DNA of 64,000 bases from the NCBI GenBank assembly GCA_034440615.1, contig JAOTOM010005131.1, positions 162,001-226,000 on the forward strand. Reading direction: 5' to 3'. The notes beneath the pieces are model-generated. The model saw only the letters and a program-made list of their open reading frames with translations, made no database searches and was not told the DNA's origin. This stretch comes from Ashinkailepas kermadecensis (taxonomy: Eukaryota; Arthropoda; Thecostraca; Neolepadidae). Below are positions 10,501-22,091 of the stretch, piece by piece; the first letter of the stretch is position 1; every line of letters begins with the position of its first letter. Both the position numbers and the translations under genes were made by a program.

Positions 10501-13500
10501 ACTCAAGGGTACCATAGGTCAATGACCCCAGTGATCTGTTGCGATACAAGTCGACCATTTTAGAACAAATTGTTTCCAAGGTAGTTTTCGATGCTTAATT
10601 GTAAATTACTTTTACCACCTAAATGCACACATATAGACGCCTATATAATGAAAATGACATAAGCTATAAGTGGACGCCTAAATGGAAAGGGCAGTGGTAA
10701 TTCCAGAGGTACGATGTTCAAGACTAGTACAACTAAATTTAAAACATGAAAAACTCTTCTTCGCCTAATCTCTGGATATTGCCTTTTCCTTACTTTGTTG
10801 CCCGATGATAAATGTATCCTTTATCAGCTAAATTAACATGGACGTGCTAACCACCTCGAAATCCCTTCGTTACAGGTGAAAGTCAAGTCATCAAATCGGT
10901 AATATCACCACTGACTTTGACTGACACCAAATCTCAACCCGAACACCTATTGTTTGGACATCTCTAATTCCACCTTTTATATCAAGTTATCCACTCTTCC
11001 AATGATTCACCTTTTCTGGAATAATTACCTACTCCCGACAGCCAAGCACAGGATGGATTTCAGGCCACCGGCAACACACATGGACACGAGGCGAGACGAG
11101 ATAGCACACGCTCCGACCTCACCGACAGCACCACTGACAGTGGACGACTGTGCCGTAGCGTGTCTCCGAGCAGGACGTGTGGCAGGACGACCAACGTCAG
11201 CTGACCAGAGCACCAGAGCACCAGAGCACACCAGAGCACGGTGTTGGAGGACACAGGACGGCGGCGTGAGGAGGCCATCCCCGCAGGTGGGGTCGCTGCC
11301 ACGTGACGGCCGCCGGCACTACGCACAGCCGCACACATATACAGTTGCAATCAGAGGTGGACAACACGCAAAGATTGGCTGACAACCACGACCAGGTGCA
11401 GGCAGAGGGCACGCAGGGTATGGAGTGAGCCAGTTTGGTAGGCTGCAATGGAACGACGTACAGCAGCAGTTGGCCGGACCGTGCTGACGTTTGTTTCTCG
11501 ACAACGAACCAAAACACTGAAATAGAATAGCAACAAGCGCCGACAAACCACAAGACAGCCTGGTGGTCAGCTTCAGAAAACAGCGTAAATCAGAAAATTT
11601 AGTGACATCAGAAATACTACTACTACTACTACAATTAGCAGAGTTCTTCGGTATCAAAATAGTCACGCTCCATTCCATGAACAGATAATAAACAGAAACA
11701 ATGACCAAACTACGGGTTTTCGTTTTCTTCATTTCCCAAAGTGAAATTAATTTCGATCGTAACTCTTTACAGCATGCTTGGACTCCTCGCATTTCTGGAA
11801 AATATGATTCCTTCATGCATACAATTGTTGCATATCACAGGTAACTTATGTGCTTCGATGGGCATCCATGCAGGCAGCAGCAAACGTCCCTTAACACGCT
11901 TATCCCATTATGCTGAAATAGTTTCACATTCCACCAGGTCTTCGACAATATTTTTCCACCGGAACTCCTCAGACGATTTCACATTTCCCGGGGCCACACG
12001 ACACTTTTGAGCGCACGCCTGCAGACAATGAGCCCCACCTTCTGTTTGTGACGCAGCAGATGGACGCGATCGCGGAAATACTTCTCGCACACGTCGCACT
12101 GCTGCTCCTTTTTGCCGTGCACCAGGTCGAAGTGCTTGGTGACGGCGCGCACGCGCGGCAAGATCTTGCGGCAGCGGATGCACTGGTATTCGTTATTGGA
12201 GAGCTTCTCGTAACACTTGGGCTTACTAGAGCGACTGAGCTTCTTCTGCGGCGCCTTGTAGATCACCGGTGAATCCTCACGGAATTCGATATCCGGCATC
12301 TGGCAACGGTGCAGACGGGCCGGACATGAAGCGATATAGCAAAATGGATACAATCTAATATACACGAAACACTGAGAGACCAGTGGCAAGACGGTGTAAA
12401 TTGAAGTACGAATAGGCATATACATCAACTATTACACTCACACCATTGAGAGAGCACCACTTTGTTTCAGGGAACACCAGAAATGGGCAAAACGTGAAGA
12501 CGAAACTTGCGTCATTCACACTTGTATGTCAACCATTTATAATTGGCTAAAAGTGCTTATACTTGTACACAAAATGACCAGCACATGATATAAGATATAT
12601 ATATATTATATACATCATATACGGACTGAACACATACTGTAGTGCTGGAGATCGGTTTCTTCTGAACAAGTTTTGCTGCCATAATTTGCTGTTCAATGAA
12701 TTGTTTTACTCGAAGAAAGCATTCCATTAAAACAGGTTGTTTACAGGGGCTTACGGGCACGGTTCGATTTACATACATTGAGTTGCCATTGGTATGAGTT
12801 ACATTTTTGTCCTCAATTACGTTGCTTTTTTCTGTTTTGAAATGATGTTCGGACTGCACGCCGTACAAATGGCGGACCTTTAGGTGCATGGGTACGTTTT
12901 ATTGTTTAGTCATGCCTCCAGTCTCTCTGTCGCAGTTCAAGTGAAACCGAGATTGATGATGTTTTCTGTGTTACGATGATAAATATTAAAGGCACGCATA
13001 TTAAACACATGCTAAAAAGTGGACAACCAATGCAAATAAACCATACATATTTCCTTCATCATCCGCAATATGCTATAGTTGATGGAGAGTACTCACATAC
13101 ATCGCAGTCTCTGCTGCTTCCAAGAGAAGCTTCGAAGGACGCGACTCTGAAAACAATACGAATCTTGGAGACAAAGCATGCGGGCGCAATGCAAGCCTTG
13201 GTGCAAGAGTGGTTTAGGGGCGCATCGACTGCATAGGTCATATTGTTGGTGCAAGAGTCAAAACAATGATGCCACTCCTATTTAAACTCCTTCGCAGTTA
13301 CATTGGATGCAGACAAATCAAGGGACATAGGCTTGAGTCACTTTTAGTGGAAACGCAATACCGAACACCATGGGCATCTTCACGATTATGGATGTTGGGG
13401 ACGCGTCCCCGTTCAGCTTCTGTAAGCATGAATAAATACTCACCCTTTAAACACAATGAACCTTCTCAAAGCGATTAATTCCCGACCAGAGTACCTGGTG

Positions 13501-16500
13501 GCGACGCCCCTGTTCCATCATATTCTCCAAACGACTGAAGACGTCTCAAGACCGCACGTGTGCATACTATATACCTTATTATTGTTTCGCGTATGAGTTA
13601 GTGCGGTTATAAATGTGCAGACATATAAATTATATGCACAATGTACAACGTCATGACATACCTTAATGTATTCAAGATATGAGAACACTAGGAGCGGATG
13701 CTTTCTTTCAATGAGCGCAATACCATGTTCAGAAAACATTATCACCCACTACACTGTCAAGTGCATTGATTTCTTCGGAAATTTTCCTGTTGTTACCATG
13801 CCAGTTACCGAAATGTAACTGTCATATATTGATATAGGGCAGTGGAAAGCAAAGCTTTAAATGAAAGGAAGGAATGGAAAGGCTCAAAGGAAAATACGCC
13901 AACTTGAGGTGCTGTGTTAAGACAGAGATGACAAGTTGACCGGTCAAGACTCAAGCACTGATGACTCGAGCTTAGCTGTGTGCGTCCACATGAAGAGCTA
14001 TTCGTTCACCGCCACTGCACGGGGGAGCCGACTTACTGCGTCTGCCCTTGCGCTGAGGTCGGACTCGGCGCACCTCCACCGTGTCCCAGAAGAAGCCCAC
14101 CACCTGGTTGCGCAGCTGCTTGGTCTGCACCTGGAGTCAGCCGGAGGCGTCAGCTGGAGACGGCCACAGCCGGCACCGGCCAGTGCGGTGCAGTGTGGTG
14201 CTCTGCATCAGCCGTCACGCACTGCTCAAACTACCGTCCAGTGTATTGGTCCAGCACCACCACCAATCGTGGTCGGACAAAGAAATTACTGCTCATGGAT
14301 TTTTGGCATCAAGAACAGTATGCTATCCGGGAAATTATTCGTCATCTTTCTCACTTGGACGTTAAGTGGTGCTGTTTCACGATTAATTGCTCTGCAATGA
14401 AGTGCTCAAGATTCACTGCGAAGTGCAAACGGAGATTATGATGGTAGGCTTCAAGAAAAGGAGCATCCTCTCCATCTTCAATTACCCCAAAATTCCTTTG
14501 CAGCCGTTTTTTTTTCGACGCAAGGCATTTAAAATATAACCTTGCTTTTGATCAGATCTGAAGATGAAATCAAGTTTGCATGCATTATATGATGGCTGGG
14601 GGTCTTGCCAGCAACAACAATTTTTTCATGACTGGTATCTATGGCACGATAAAGACACCCGTGTCGTATGCGATGCCGCAGCACGATGCAGACACCTGTG
14701 TCGTATGCGACGTGACGGCACGATAGAGATACGGCACGATATCAGTTTTTACCAATGAAAAAAGTAAAATGCCAAGTAAAAGGCTTGGTGGTAAAAATGC
14801 CGACACTGCTTTATATCACTGTTCACCTTCCAATTCAGGTTATATTCTTACTAAGACCATTAAGCTCAGTTGAAATCAGGCTAAAATTAGAAAAGACCTG
14901 ACAAGATATCTAGTCCCCCTGCTGTACAAAAAAAAAATAACTCAGTGACTGGTTTGGTTATGCGGGAATTGGAGCGCATCCACCAGACCAGGCCATATTT
15001 CCTGACCGTCCAGTGGGACCGAACGGCTATCCTACCGCCATATACCCGGGAACAGTGGATGACAGGGCAGCTTGCCGTACCTCCAACTCGTGTATCTCGC
15101 AGAGCGTGTGGTGGCAGCGGTCGCAGACCACCTCGCTGTGCAGGTAGAGTCGGTAGTCGTTGTTGATAATGTTGCCGATCTTCTCCTCTATGCGGATGGG
15201 CGCGTTCTCCAGGTGTTCCGTCAGCTGCACGCAGTCCTCCAGCTCCAGCGGGTCGTTACACACCAGGCAGTGCACGTCGGCTAGCGACGACGGCGGCGGC
15301 GGCGGCGGCAGCAGGCGCAGCGCCCCGCCCGGCTCGTAGTCGGGGTCGCGGTCGTCGTCCAGCTGCACCGCCTCCTGCTTGATGCGCGACCCGTGCCGCG
15401 TCGGAATGCCGATGTCGGCGATGATCTGCGCCAGCCGGCCAGGCGCCTCCTCCTTCAGGCTGAGGCTGGACTGCGGCTGCCGGCCGGTACCTGCCTCGGG
15501 CGAGTCGGAGCCGTGCCGCGCCTCCGAGGCCGGATGGCGACTGGGTTCAGAATCCTGGCCAGGGTCAGCGATGGACCCCGCCTGTGGGGCGGGTCGAGGC
15601 TCCACCTCCGGAGCGAGGCCAGTGGTGGGCCCCGCTCTTGGGACAGGGCCAGAGCCGGCCGCCGCCTTCGCAGCACGACCAGTTGCGAGCATCACTTCCG
15701 GCGAGGACTCGCAGGCAGGTGGCGAAGAGGTGTCGTGCGCCGGCGTCGGTGTCGGTGCCGCCCCCGCCGGCCGGGTCGGGTCGATCTTCGGCGGAGTCTT
15801 CATCACCACGTCGTCCACCGCTACCACCCTGGTTACCGCCTCGGCTGACTTACCCCCTCCGGCGGCCGGAGGGGCAGTGCCCGCCTCCGCCGGCAGGTCG
15901 GGTGCCGCGGCGACACGAATCGAACCGGCACACTCGTCATCGGTCCCGTACAACTCTGTCGGACTACGCGCCACATCGACGGCCACGGGCTCGTCGCCAC
16001 CACCGACTGCGCCTGTCGGCGTACCCGCGTGGACCGACCGCCGGCCGCCGGCGTCCGGCCCCACGTCGCTGCTGGCCACGGGACTGGCACACACCAGCGC
16101 CTGCACCGACAGGCACGCCGGCGTAGCCGGAGCTTCTTGGCTTGGCGTTGCCGGCTGGGCTTCGTGGGCCGCTCCTGACTGGGATGTGCTCGATGCATCC
16201 GGCTGCGGTGACCTAGGCAGCTCCTTTGCCTGCGGTGTGCTCGGTGTCGGCGCCTGCGAGACGCTCAACACCGGAGGCTGAGTGCCCGGTGTGTTTGTCT
16301 CCGTCTGAGCAGCACCAGTCGCAGCCCTCGCCTGTTCGTGGCGGCTGGCCGAAAGGGATGTGTTCGACAGCTCTGTCTGTGGCGTGCTTCGCACTGGCAC
16401 CTGTCGAGCGCTTGGTCCATCCGACTGCCGTGTGTCGGGCGGCTGGGGGCGTGCCGTGCTGGACACGGGTGATTTCGGCTGTGGCGAGTCGACAAACATG

Positions 16501-16676
16501 GACACCACCGCCGGCGTGGGTGGCGCCACCTCTGGCTGGGGTGTATTGACCACCAGGGGCTGCCCGGTGAAAGACGGACAGGTATCTTCAGCATGATCCT
16601 GGGCAGACATGCCTTCCAGCTGGGCCTCCTCTTCCTTGCCAAAGGAGGAAAAATCCACTGGAAGGTCGGGATCCAT
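6402..16676 (-). CDS. ZAD-like domain plus 11-finger C2H2 zinc-finger protein, six coding exons
   Basis: Spliced on the minus strand: 16676-15081, 14130-14037, 13146-13097, 12299-12039, 8157-7855, 7541-6402. This gives about 1147 aa and is probably a nuclear DNA-binding regulator; I do not recognise an orthologue. Residues 1-450 are Pro/Ser/Thr/Ala-rich. A ZAD-like module (C470-X2-C473 ... C518-X2-C521) spans about 470-550; such domains bind zinc and dimerise many arthropod zinc-finger factors. Exons 2 and 3 add a basic linker. Fingers 1-2 (about 618-669) straddle exons 4 and 5. An acidic Glu/Pro/Asp-rich region follows (about 670-765), then a basic patch RRGRKRR. Nine more fingers (about 803-1050) end in an Ala/Gly-rich tail. 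Phases are 0, 1, 0, 0, 0. The ZAD is not at the extreme N-terminus, which is unusual. Genomic intron 1 to intron 5 hold several transposons. Confidence 0.85.
7780..7863 (-). repeat. 21-bp tandem repeat carrying the exon 5 5' splice site
   Basis: Four 21-bp units read on the minus strand: 7863-7843, 7842-7822, 7821-7801 and 7800-7780, each beginning GTGGAGCG-like. The donor GTGAGT is in unit 1. The matching positions of later units read TTGGGT, GCGAGT and ATGAGT. Without splicing the frame stays open (VERVSGQ, VERLGGL, VERASGQ) to a stop at 7717. Confidence 0.9.
7855..8157 (-). CDS. Zinc-finger gene coding exon 5 (acidic region)
   Basis: The exon has 101 codons. It starts LHSETFEEPEPEE, where His-2 completes finger 2, then becomes strongly acidic (Glu/Asp/Pro repeats) to DVVMNIEVER. 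The acceptor is ACTGCAG and the donor CGG|GTGAGT is phase 0. The donor sits in the first unit of a 21-bp tandem repeat. The strongly Ser/Arg-rich open frames on the opposite strand are shadows of this exon. Confidence 0.85.
8158..12038 (-). other. Zinc-finger gene intron 4, with a SINE and unassigned GC-rich island
   Basis: This is mostly AT-rich DNA without recognisable genes. Around 9445-9660 is a degenerate stretch resembling the GGGGCC-type minisatellite of the composite repeat. Around 11040-11340 is a GC-rich island that is open on both strands but shows no known motif and no convincing splice sites. Confidence 0.5.
10252..10415 (-). mobile_element. tRNA-derived SINE (family 2)
   Basis: The minus strand begins with a Leu/Ser-type tRNA-like head (GGTGGCCGAGTGGTTACG as box A, GCGGGTTCAACAC as box B) and ends GTCGTAAACCACCAAATAAA. 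It is flanked by the 14-bp duplication TTTGCAAACAATTG (10238-10251 and 10416-10429). The tail resembles that of SINE family 1 although the head differs. Confidence 0.85.
12039..12299 (-). CDS. Zinc-finger gene coding exon 4 (first two fingers)
   Basis: The acceptor ends TTGCCAG. The exon has 87 codons, MPDIEFREDSPVIYKAP onward. It encodes finger 1 (YQCIRC ... HFDLVH) and most of finger 2 (QQCDVCEKYF ... LLRHKQK). The donor AAG|GTGGGG is phase 0. The second zinc-binding His of finger 2 comes from the second codon of exon 5. Read alone, its ATG would look like a start. Confidence 0.85.
13097..13146 (-). CDS. Zinc-finger gene coding exon 3 (50 bases)
   Basis: The acceptor TTGTTTTCAG is strong and the donor TAT|GTGAGT is good. 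Entry in phase 1 completes a Lys codon with the A left by exon 2, then 16 codons follow (SRPSKLLLEAAETAMY), leaving phase 0. It supplies exactly the phase change needed between exons 2 and 4. That match is the main evidence, since the exon is too short to recognise by sequence alone. Confidence 0.7.
14037..14130 (-). CDS. Zinc-finger gene coding exon 2 (end of ZAD-like domain, basic linker)
   Basis: This 94-base exon encodes VQTKQLRNQVVGFFWDTVEV and then RRVRPQRKGRR. The acceptor is CTCCAG and the donor A|GTAAGT is strong. It enters in phase 0 and leaves in phase 1. Joined to exon 1 it continues the helix typical of the ZAD C-terminus (LCEIHELE-VQTKQLRNQV). A second AG six bases inside would give a form shorter by two residues. 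Confidence 0.75.
15081..16676 (-). CDS. Zinc-finger gene coding exon 1 (low-complexity region and ZAD-like CxxC pairs)
   Basis: The ATG at 16676-16674 begins MDPDLPVDFSSF and has a good context (A at -3, G at +4). A pyrimidine-rich acceptor ending TTCCAG lies 21 bases upstream (exon start 16697), so the 5' UTR is split. The exon encodes 532 codons, ending CEIHELE with donor GAG|GTACGG in phase 0. It is rich in Pro, Ser, Ala and Thr up to the acidic DDDRDPDYEP segment, then CLVC and CDRC. Confidence 0.85.
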
Positions 16677-16683
16677 TTTCCAT
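16588..16683 (-). promoter_or_regulatory. Overlapping upstream ORF
   Basis: An ATG lies 7 bases upstream of the main start (16683-16681), in another frame and a weak context (T at -3). It opens a 31-codon frame that runs over the main start and stops at 16588. It could lower translation of the zinc-finger protein. Confidence 0.4.
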
Positions 16684-17069
16684 AAATGTCGCTTCCTCTG
16701 GAACAGCAAAGAAGTAATGGAGATATTGTTCAACCTGCTCCTGAGATACATTTGGAATATACAGAAAAAAAGTTGGGAGTGACCGGGTCGTTGTTGCATG
16801 GTTATGTTTTTTTTTTTGCATAGGTCTCCATTGTTCAGCCTCTTATTCTCTTCTCAATAGCGCATGCCCCCATTGAGAACACCACTTCACCAGGGTGATT
16901 CAACTACCATGAAGTACCCAATTGACGACGTTACGATTCAAATGGTGAACAATTGAGCAGATGGATCTTAGTGTGCTTGCAGATCATACAATGCAGCTTC
17001 ATGCCAATATTGTATGTAGCTAAGATGCTACATTGCGTGGCTACTAATTGCATTACCGACAAGCGGCTA

Positions 17070-17300
17070 TTCAGGTTCCCATGTCGCTCAACGAGTGATA
17101 CATCTGTGTCCATTTGGCTGAATGTCCCTGGAAGGATTCCAACAAACAAGTACAGTAGGCAACAAGAGCTTGTTCCCTTAGAGGATGTAGAATTTCTAGA
17201 TGTGAATCCCCAGCATGCACATGTACGCCTGGCGGATGGCCGTGAAACAACTGCGTGCGTTCGTGACTTAGCTCTGTCTGGAGATGCTGCATGTGTGTGA
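17070..17300 (+). pseudogene. Possible LTR-retrotransposon (gypsy-type) polyprotein relic
   Basis: An open frame of about 75 codons includes PCRSTSDTSVSIWLNVPGR, VPLEDVEFLDVNPQHAHVRL and ADGRETTACVRDLALSGD. The last segment resembles the C-terminal ends of some gypsy-type integrase polyproteins in invertebrates, as I recall them. It ends at a stop at 17298 and no LTR or other polyprotein part is visible nearby. The assignment is weak. Confidence 0.3.
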
Positions 17301-19908
17301 CAAATTATTATGGAAACCTATAAAATGAGGGGAGATGTGTGAAGGGTACCACTGTGTGCCACTTGGCAATGCTATTTGTGCACCTGTTCAACATGCTGGT
17401 GAAGTTGATCGCTTGGTGCTTACTCGAGAATTTGTCAAAGGCTCTAGCTCTGTGGAGATGCGACGTTACAGTTCTCCCAACTCGACTTTCTTGTGTTTCT
17501 TCTTTTCTTGTATGTCTTTCTACCTTACCTATCCAGCCCTATTCACTTGTACAACATTTCCTAGAACAGACCCTATTCACAAGGTAGAGCATTGTTGTTT
17601 TGTGTGTGTGTGGGGGGGGATCATCCCTAAAAAAATTGAAAGTTGTTTTCTTGAAATGCAGGTTAAGCTAGGCTAGTTCAGACTGGGTTGTTCTTTTAGT
17701 TTTAAAATTTTGAAAAAAAATTGTTGTTCCGAATATTTAGTTGCATTTTTTTCATGGGAGGTTGGGCTAGGTGAGGTTGGGTCCTAGCCTCACCTAGCAT
17801 TTCAGAGAGGCGCCTATTTTGAATCTAACTTTGTGTTCACATATAAAGTGACTACTTATGCTGTGATAACATGATGCCATTATATTCATGGTCCTGACAC
17901 GTGACCATTTACATACATACACACATGGCGGGGGGGGAAGGGTGTCGTTGTGTGTGCTGGTGCATGTGAAAGTTGTAAATCCATTTCACCCTTCTCAAAT
18001 CCTGCGCCATTTCCATCCAATCGTCCAACCTGCCACCACTGCTGTCGGCCAACCTAAACTCGTATTAAGTGAACGGTACAGTTTGCTCCTATTCAAGTCA
18101 TGGGTAAACTACCGATATTAAAAAATCGACCTTATCCTGTGCTTCATGCCACTTATTCACACGCAAAAGTAACATCCAGCGACATGGTGCAAAAGTCCAC
18201 AAACTAACCGGCAATGCTCTGCAAAAAAAATTGTACTTGTACCTTACAACCATGAACTGATACGGAGGGTCTGCTGCTGTTCCTGCTGTACGTGACCGAA
18301 TACGACAGTTCATCGGTCTACGCTGCGTATATTCTGCACACTGAACGTAGCCCTACGGACTGGACCCTGGAGCACAACGCACGCCGGTGTGAAGCTCGAC
18401 CAGCACGTAAAACGTGTTAAACGTACAGCCTCAACGGAACTTGGAGTTTGGGCCGACCTGAATATCAACCGGTGTCCTCCGGTCGTCTACCCCCTCCTAC
18501 ACCTCCCCTACTTGAATTAAGATTGATTGTAACGCAGCAACGGCACACATGTGGGCCGGCTGCGGTTAGAACTTCGTGTTGATTTTATATGAGGTACGAA
18601 TGTTCCTTGATGTGCTTCGCATTACGCGTAGTGGTGCCATGCGGTACGAGTAGTTCGGGGGTACATGTTCATGAAGCTGGGTGGTCAAGAGGCCTGTAAT
18701 ATGGAGCCTGGAGGAAGCAGGTGATAGGTTTTCCTTTGTGTAGCAAGGTTTGCAATCCATCGTTCGTGGTGTCGATTAAGTTGTGTGAATGTGATTTTGG
18801 CTGTTGTTTTTAATTAGTCATCGATAATCGTGCCTCGACTAATGTCCTTGCTGACGACGACTCAGTCATTTAGTCTTAAGTGGGCATCGTGATTGTGGCA
18901 CTGTAAGAAATTATTTGACCGCATTTAGTTGGAACACAGCGATTTGTATGTTCAAGTTCGACATTTGGACGATGTAAAGCGAATGGCCATTCTTTTAAAG
19001 TTGATGAGGCTCGTGTGTACTGGACTTTGGTGTCTATGCCTTCCCTTGCATTCATTACGTGTGATGATCAAAGGTTGGAAGCTGTAGTAAATGATTTAGT
19101 AATTTGCCTACGACGCGAGTGCGAGATCCAGCCTAACAAACATTGAAACGATGAACGAATTGGCAGACAATCCAGCCAGTACGTGATAACTGTTAGTGAT
19201 CGCCATTATCAGATCGCTGCACAGCGAGCGAGTACAACCATAGCGGGTTGTACTCGCTGTCCTGTGCCTGCCCGCACAGGACAGCGTCGGACGCCTGTCA
19301 GTCTGGATCAGTTAATGACGGGACGCCCCGACACCTCCCAGAGTCTAGAGCATGTGTGTATACATGCTGGTGCGGGTAGTCATTCGGCGGAGGTCACTGT
19401 GGCAAACTCGGCGTTGTGTGGCTGATGGTGGTGGACTGTGTAACAAGTAACCAGCCGGCGTTGACCAGCGACCGGCGCACCTGCGGCCCGTGCTTATCAT
19501 GGCTTGGGCCCAGGAAGCTGCCCGAGCTGCCGCTGGTGGCCGGCAGCTGAAGCGACTGCACCGCTTCCAGAGTCGATTCGACTCACATTGCGCCCATCTG
19601 GTGGCCGGCGAAGGCGACTGCGCCACAGCCGACGGTACTCAGCACTGTGAAGAGGAGTGGGCGCGCTGCGACAATACGTTAGCATGCGCGCCGCCGCAGT
19701 CACAAGTTCCGCGCGTCGCATATTCAACAAAAGCCGATGGGCGCAACATGACCAATGAAGTCGATGCGCCCTAAAGCCCTAATAACTAACTCAACAAAAG
19801 CCGACTGGCATTGCCTGTATTCAGGCGCACGGGCTGTACAACGGAGATGTGGGGCACCGCCAAACAATGGACATTGGATTGTCTGCCAATTTTACCCAGT
19901 GCTAACCA
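17301..19908. other. No gene recognised
   Basis: The sequence is AT-rich with scattered homopolymers. A 38-bp imperfect hairpin built on GCGAGTACAACC lies at about 19225-19258. A short motif, CCCTAAAGCCCTAATAACTAAC at about 19769-19793, recurs elsewhere in the window. Confidence 0.4.
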
Positions 19909-19922
19909 TTCATCGTTTGTTG

Positions 19923-20081
19923 GTTGGTTATTGGTTTTACGACACGTCGACCGTTGAGTCATGTAGCGTCGCTAATCTCTCACGCCGCTTGGTCGCGGGC
20001 GAAGAGTAGCGACAGGTGAGAATCGAACCCACAATCTTTCGATTGTGAGACGAGCATCTTACCCCTAGACCACTCATCCCC
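19923..20081 (-). mobile_element. tRNA-derived SINE (family 1)
   Basis: This copy has the same head, body and tail as the one at 4870. Its flanks TTCATCGTTTGTTG and TTCATCGTGTGTTG are a near-perfect 14-bp duplication (19909-19922 and 20082-20095). Confidence 0.88.
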
Positions 20082-20904
20082 TTCATCGTGTGTTGTGTGC
20101 GGGCATTTTGTATGAAATGCTCCAGTTACAGAAGTGTATTGGCTGTCTTTTATATTATATTCTTCATCACCAACGATATCCTCACGAAGGCCCGGGAAAG
20201 AATTTCTCCATCCTGACTGTGATGCGGTGTTTGATGCTTTTTGCGTTTGTTTTAATTTAAATACTAAAGTTTTTTCCTCTTGTAATTTTTAGCAAGTGCA
20301 ATACAATCTTCACAGCTACACGTGTGTGCGTCATGCATTGCGGCATTATCGTGACCTCCGGCTTGGTCGGAACTGAATTGATAAATTGATATATTTAATG
20401 TGCATTTAATGTAGGTCTTGTTATCTGGAACCCTAGAAAGGTGCACAACATATAAAGAGGAGGGAATACCTTAGAGCAAAACCTTACAGTAATTTTCAAA
20501 TTAAGAAATGTTCTATTAAAAGGTATGCCAGGCTTCATTAAGATATGCAACATTTTTAACATTATTTTTAATATGCAAAATATGTTATATTACTTGACTA
20601 CTTGATATTATATTACTATACTGAATTACTTGCAATATTACTTGACCAAAGACCCATGTTAGGTGTTATTTTGCTTACCAACTAAAAACTAAGTAGTTGC
20701 ATAGGAAATGAGTGATCACATTGTCTTAACCACATTTTAAAAAATGTCACAATGGAACAAATAACTGAAGAATCTTACAATTACCTCAAATCACAAAGTT
20801 CCCATTTCATCCAGAATATCATCATCCCTAAGAAATTATCTTTTTTTTCTCACTGGAAGATTTAATGATGGCACTTCAAAATAGCTGAAAACATTGGGTC
20901 TATA

Positions 20905-21357
20905 TCAGAACATATAATACCCAAAACCGATAGTGCTTCAGAACCTATAATACTAAAAACGCATAATGCTTCAGAGCCTCTAAATCGTTGTCTTGGGGGA
21001 ATTTTCAATACCTATAATACTCACAACTTATACTGTCTCAAACCATATAATGTTTGGAACATGTAGTTGTTCAGAATATATAATATCCAAATCCTATAAT
21101 GCTTCAAAGCCTCCAATACTACGACCTGTGGGAACTTTCAAAACATATAATGCTCAAAACCTATAATGCTTCGAAACCTATAATGATCAATTCCTATAAT
21201 GCTTCGTTTCAACTAATATTCAGAAAGCATAACTCTCGAAGCATCTAATGCTTCAACACCACTAATGCTCAAAGCCTATAATACACAGCATCTATAATGT
21301 TCAGAGCCTATAATGCTCAACACCTATAATATCAGTTGACGACTGCATGCCATTATC
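20905..21357 (+). repeat. CCTATAATGCTTC-type degenerate tandem array, left arm of a 7-kb inverted repeat
   Basis: Roughly 15-17-bp degenerate units of CCTATAATGCTYMAAA fill the block. The whole block aligns colinearly with the reverse complement of 28695-29160, including unique landmarks (AATCGTYGTCTTG, GTGGGAACTTTCAAAACA, GACTGCATRCCATTATCG). Confidence 0.85.
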
Positions 21358-21649
21358 GCCCTTATCGGTTTACTCCACATCTCCACCGCACTCTGCCAAT
21401 ACTCGCGCCAGGTACAGGGTCTGATACAGGTGCTTCGAGACGGAAATCGGTGCAAGGCGAACTCGTGGGCCAATCAGCAGTACGCATTTTAGGGGAATGT
21501 GGCGGCTTCAATATCCCGTATGTTTCCAGGGCGGCGCTAATATCAGCATGTTCCTCCTGCAGTTCCTCATTCCTAGCTGGTGTGTGATGGCGTGGAGCTG
21601 CTCGCTGCGCACTGCGGAATTTAAAGCTATCGTAATGCCCTGGATATGT

Positions 21650-22088
21650 TTCCGGGGTCCCAAAATCGCACCGAGGCTCCTGAAAATCACATTGTCCCCC
21701 CCCCCCCCAAAAAAAAATCGTCCCGGGGCCACTAAAATGATGCTCGGGCTCCAAATAGTGGAACGGGGACCCCTGGAAATACTGCTGAGCCTACCAAAAG
21801 TCGAACTGGGGCCTCTGAAAATCACGCTGGGGGCCTCAGAGCCAGGCCGGCGCCTGCGAAAATTGCGCTGTGGGCCCCAAAGGATCGGACCAGGGCCTCT
21901 AGGAAGCAGGCTGTGGGCCCCAAAAGATCTGGCCGGGACCCCTGAAAATCACGCTGGGAACCCAAAAGTATCGTTGGGGCCTCTGAAATTGACACTGGGG
22001 CCATAAAAAATATGACCGGGACCCCTGAAAATCACGCTGTGGTCTCAAAAGTTCGCGTCTGGGCCCCTACAAATCACGCTGGGGACCT
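21650..22088 (-). repeat. 21-bp GGGGCC minisatellite block
   Basis: Degenerate units alternate GGGGCCCCTGAAAATCACGCT and GGGGCCCCAAAAGTCGnnCCG types, about 21 bp each. It has the same orientation as the array at 61935-64000. The block contains runs of C and A at 21698-21718. Confidence 0.85.
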
Positions 22089-22091
22089 AAA

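Noticed and set aside
12039..12428. Separate two-finger gene starting at an upstream ATG
   Set aside because: The reading frame upstream of 12299 lies in the intron. A good acceptor at 12300 and matching phases with exons 3 and 5 make it an internal exon.
15379..16281. 300-codon plus-strand frame rich in Ala, Gly and Pro
   Set aside because: It is antisense shadow of the low-complexity exon 1 of the zinc-finger gene; it has no domain and no splice support.
20905..21330. CRISPR-like array
   Set aside because: Units are degenerate, adjacent and without unique spacers; the genome is eukaryotic.
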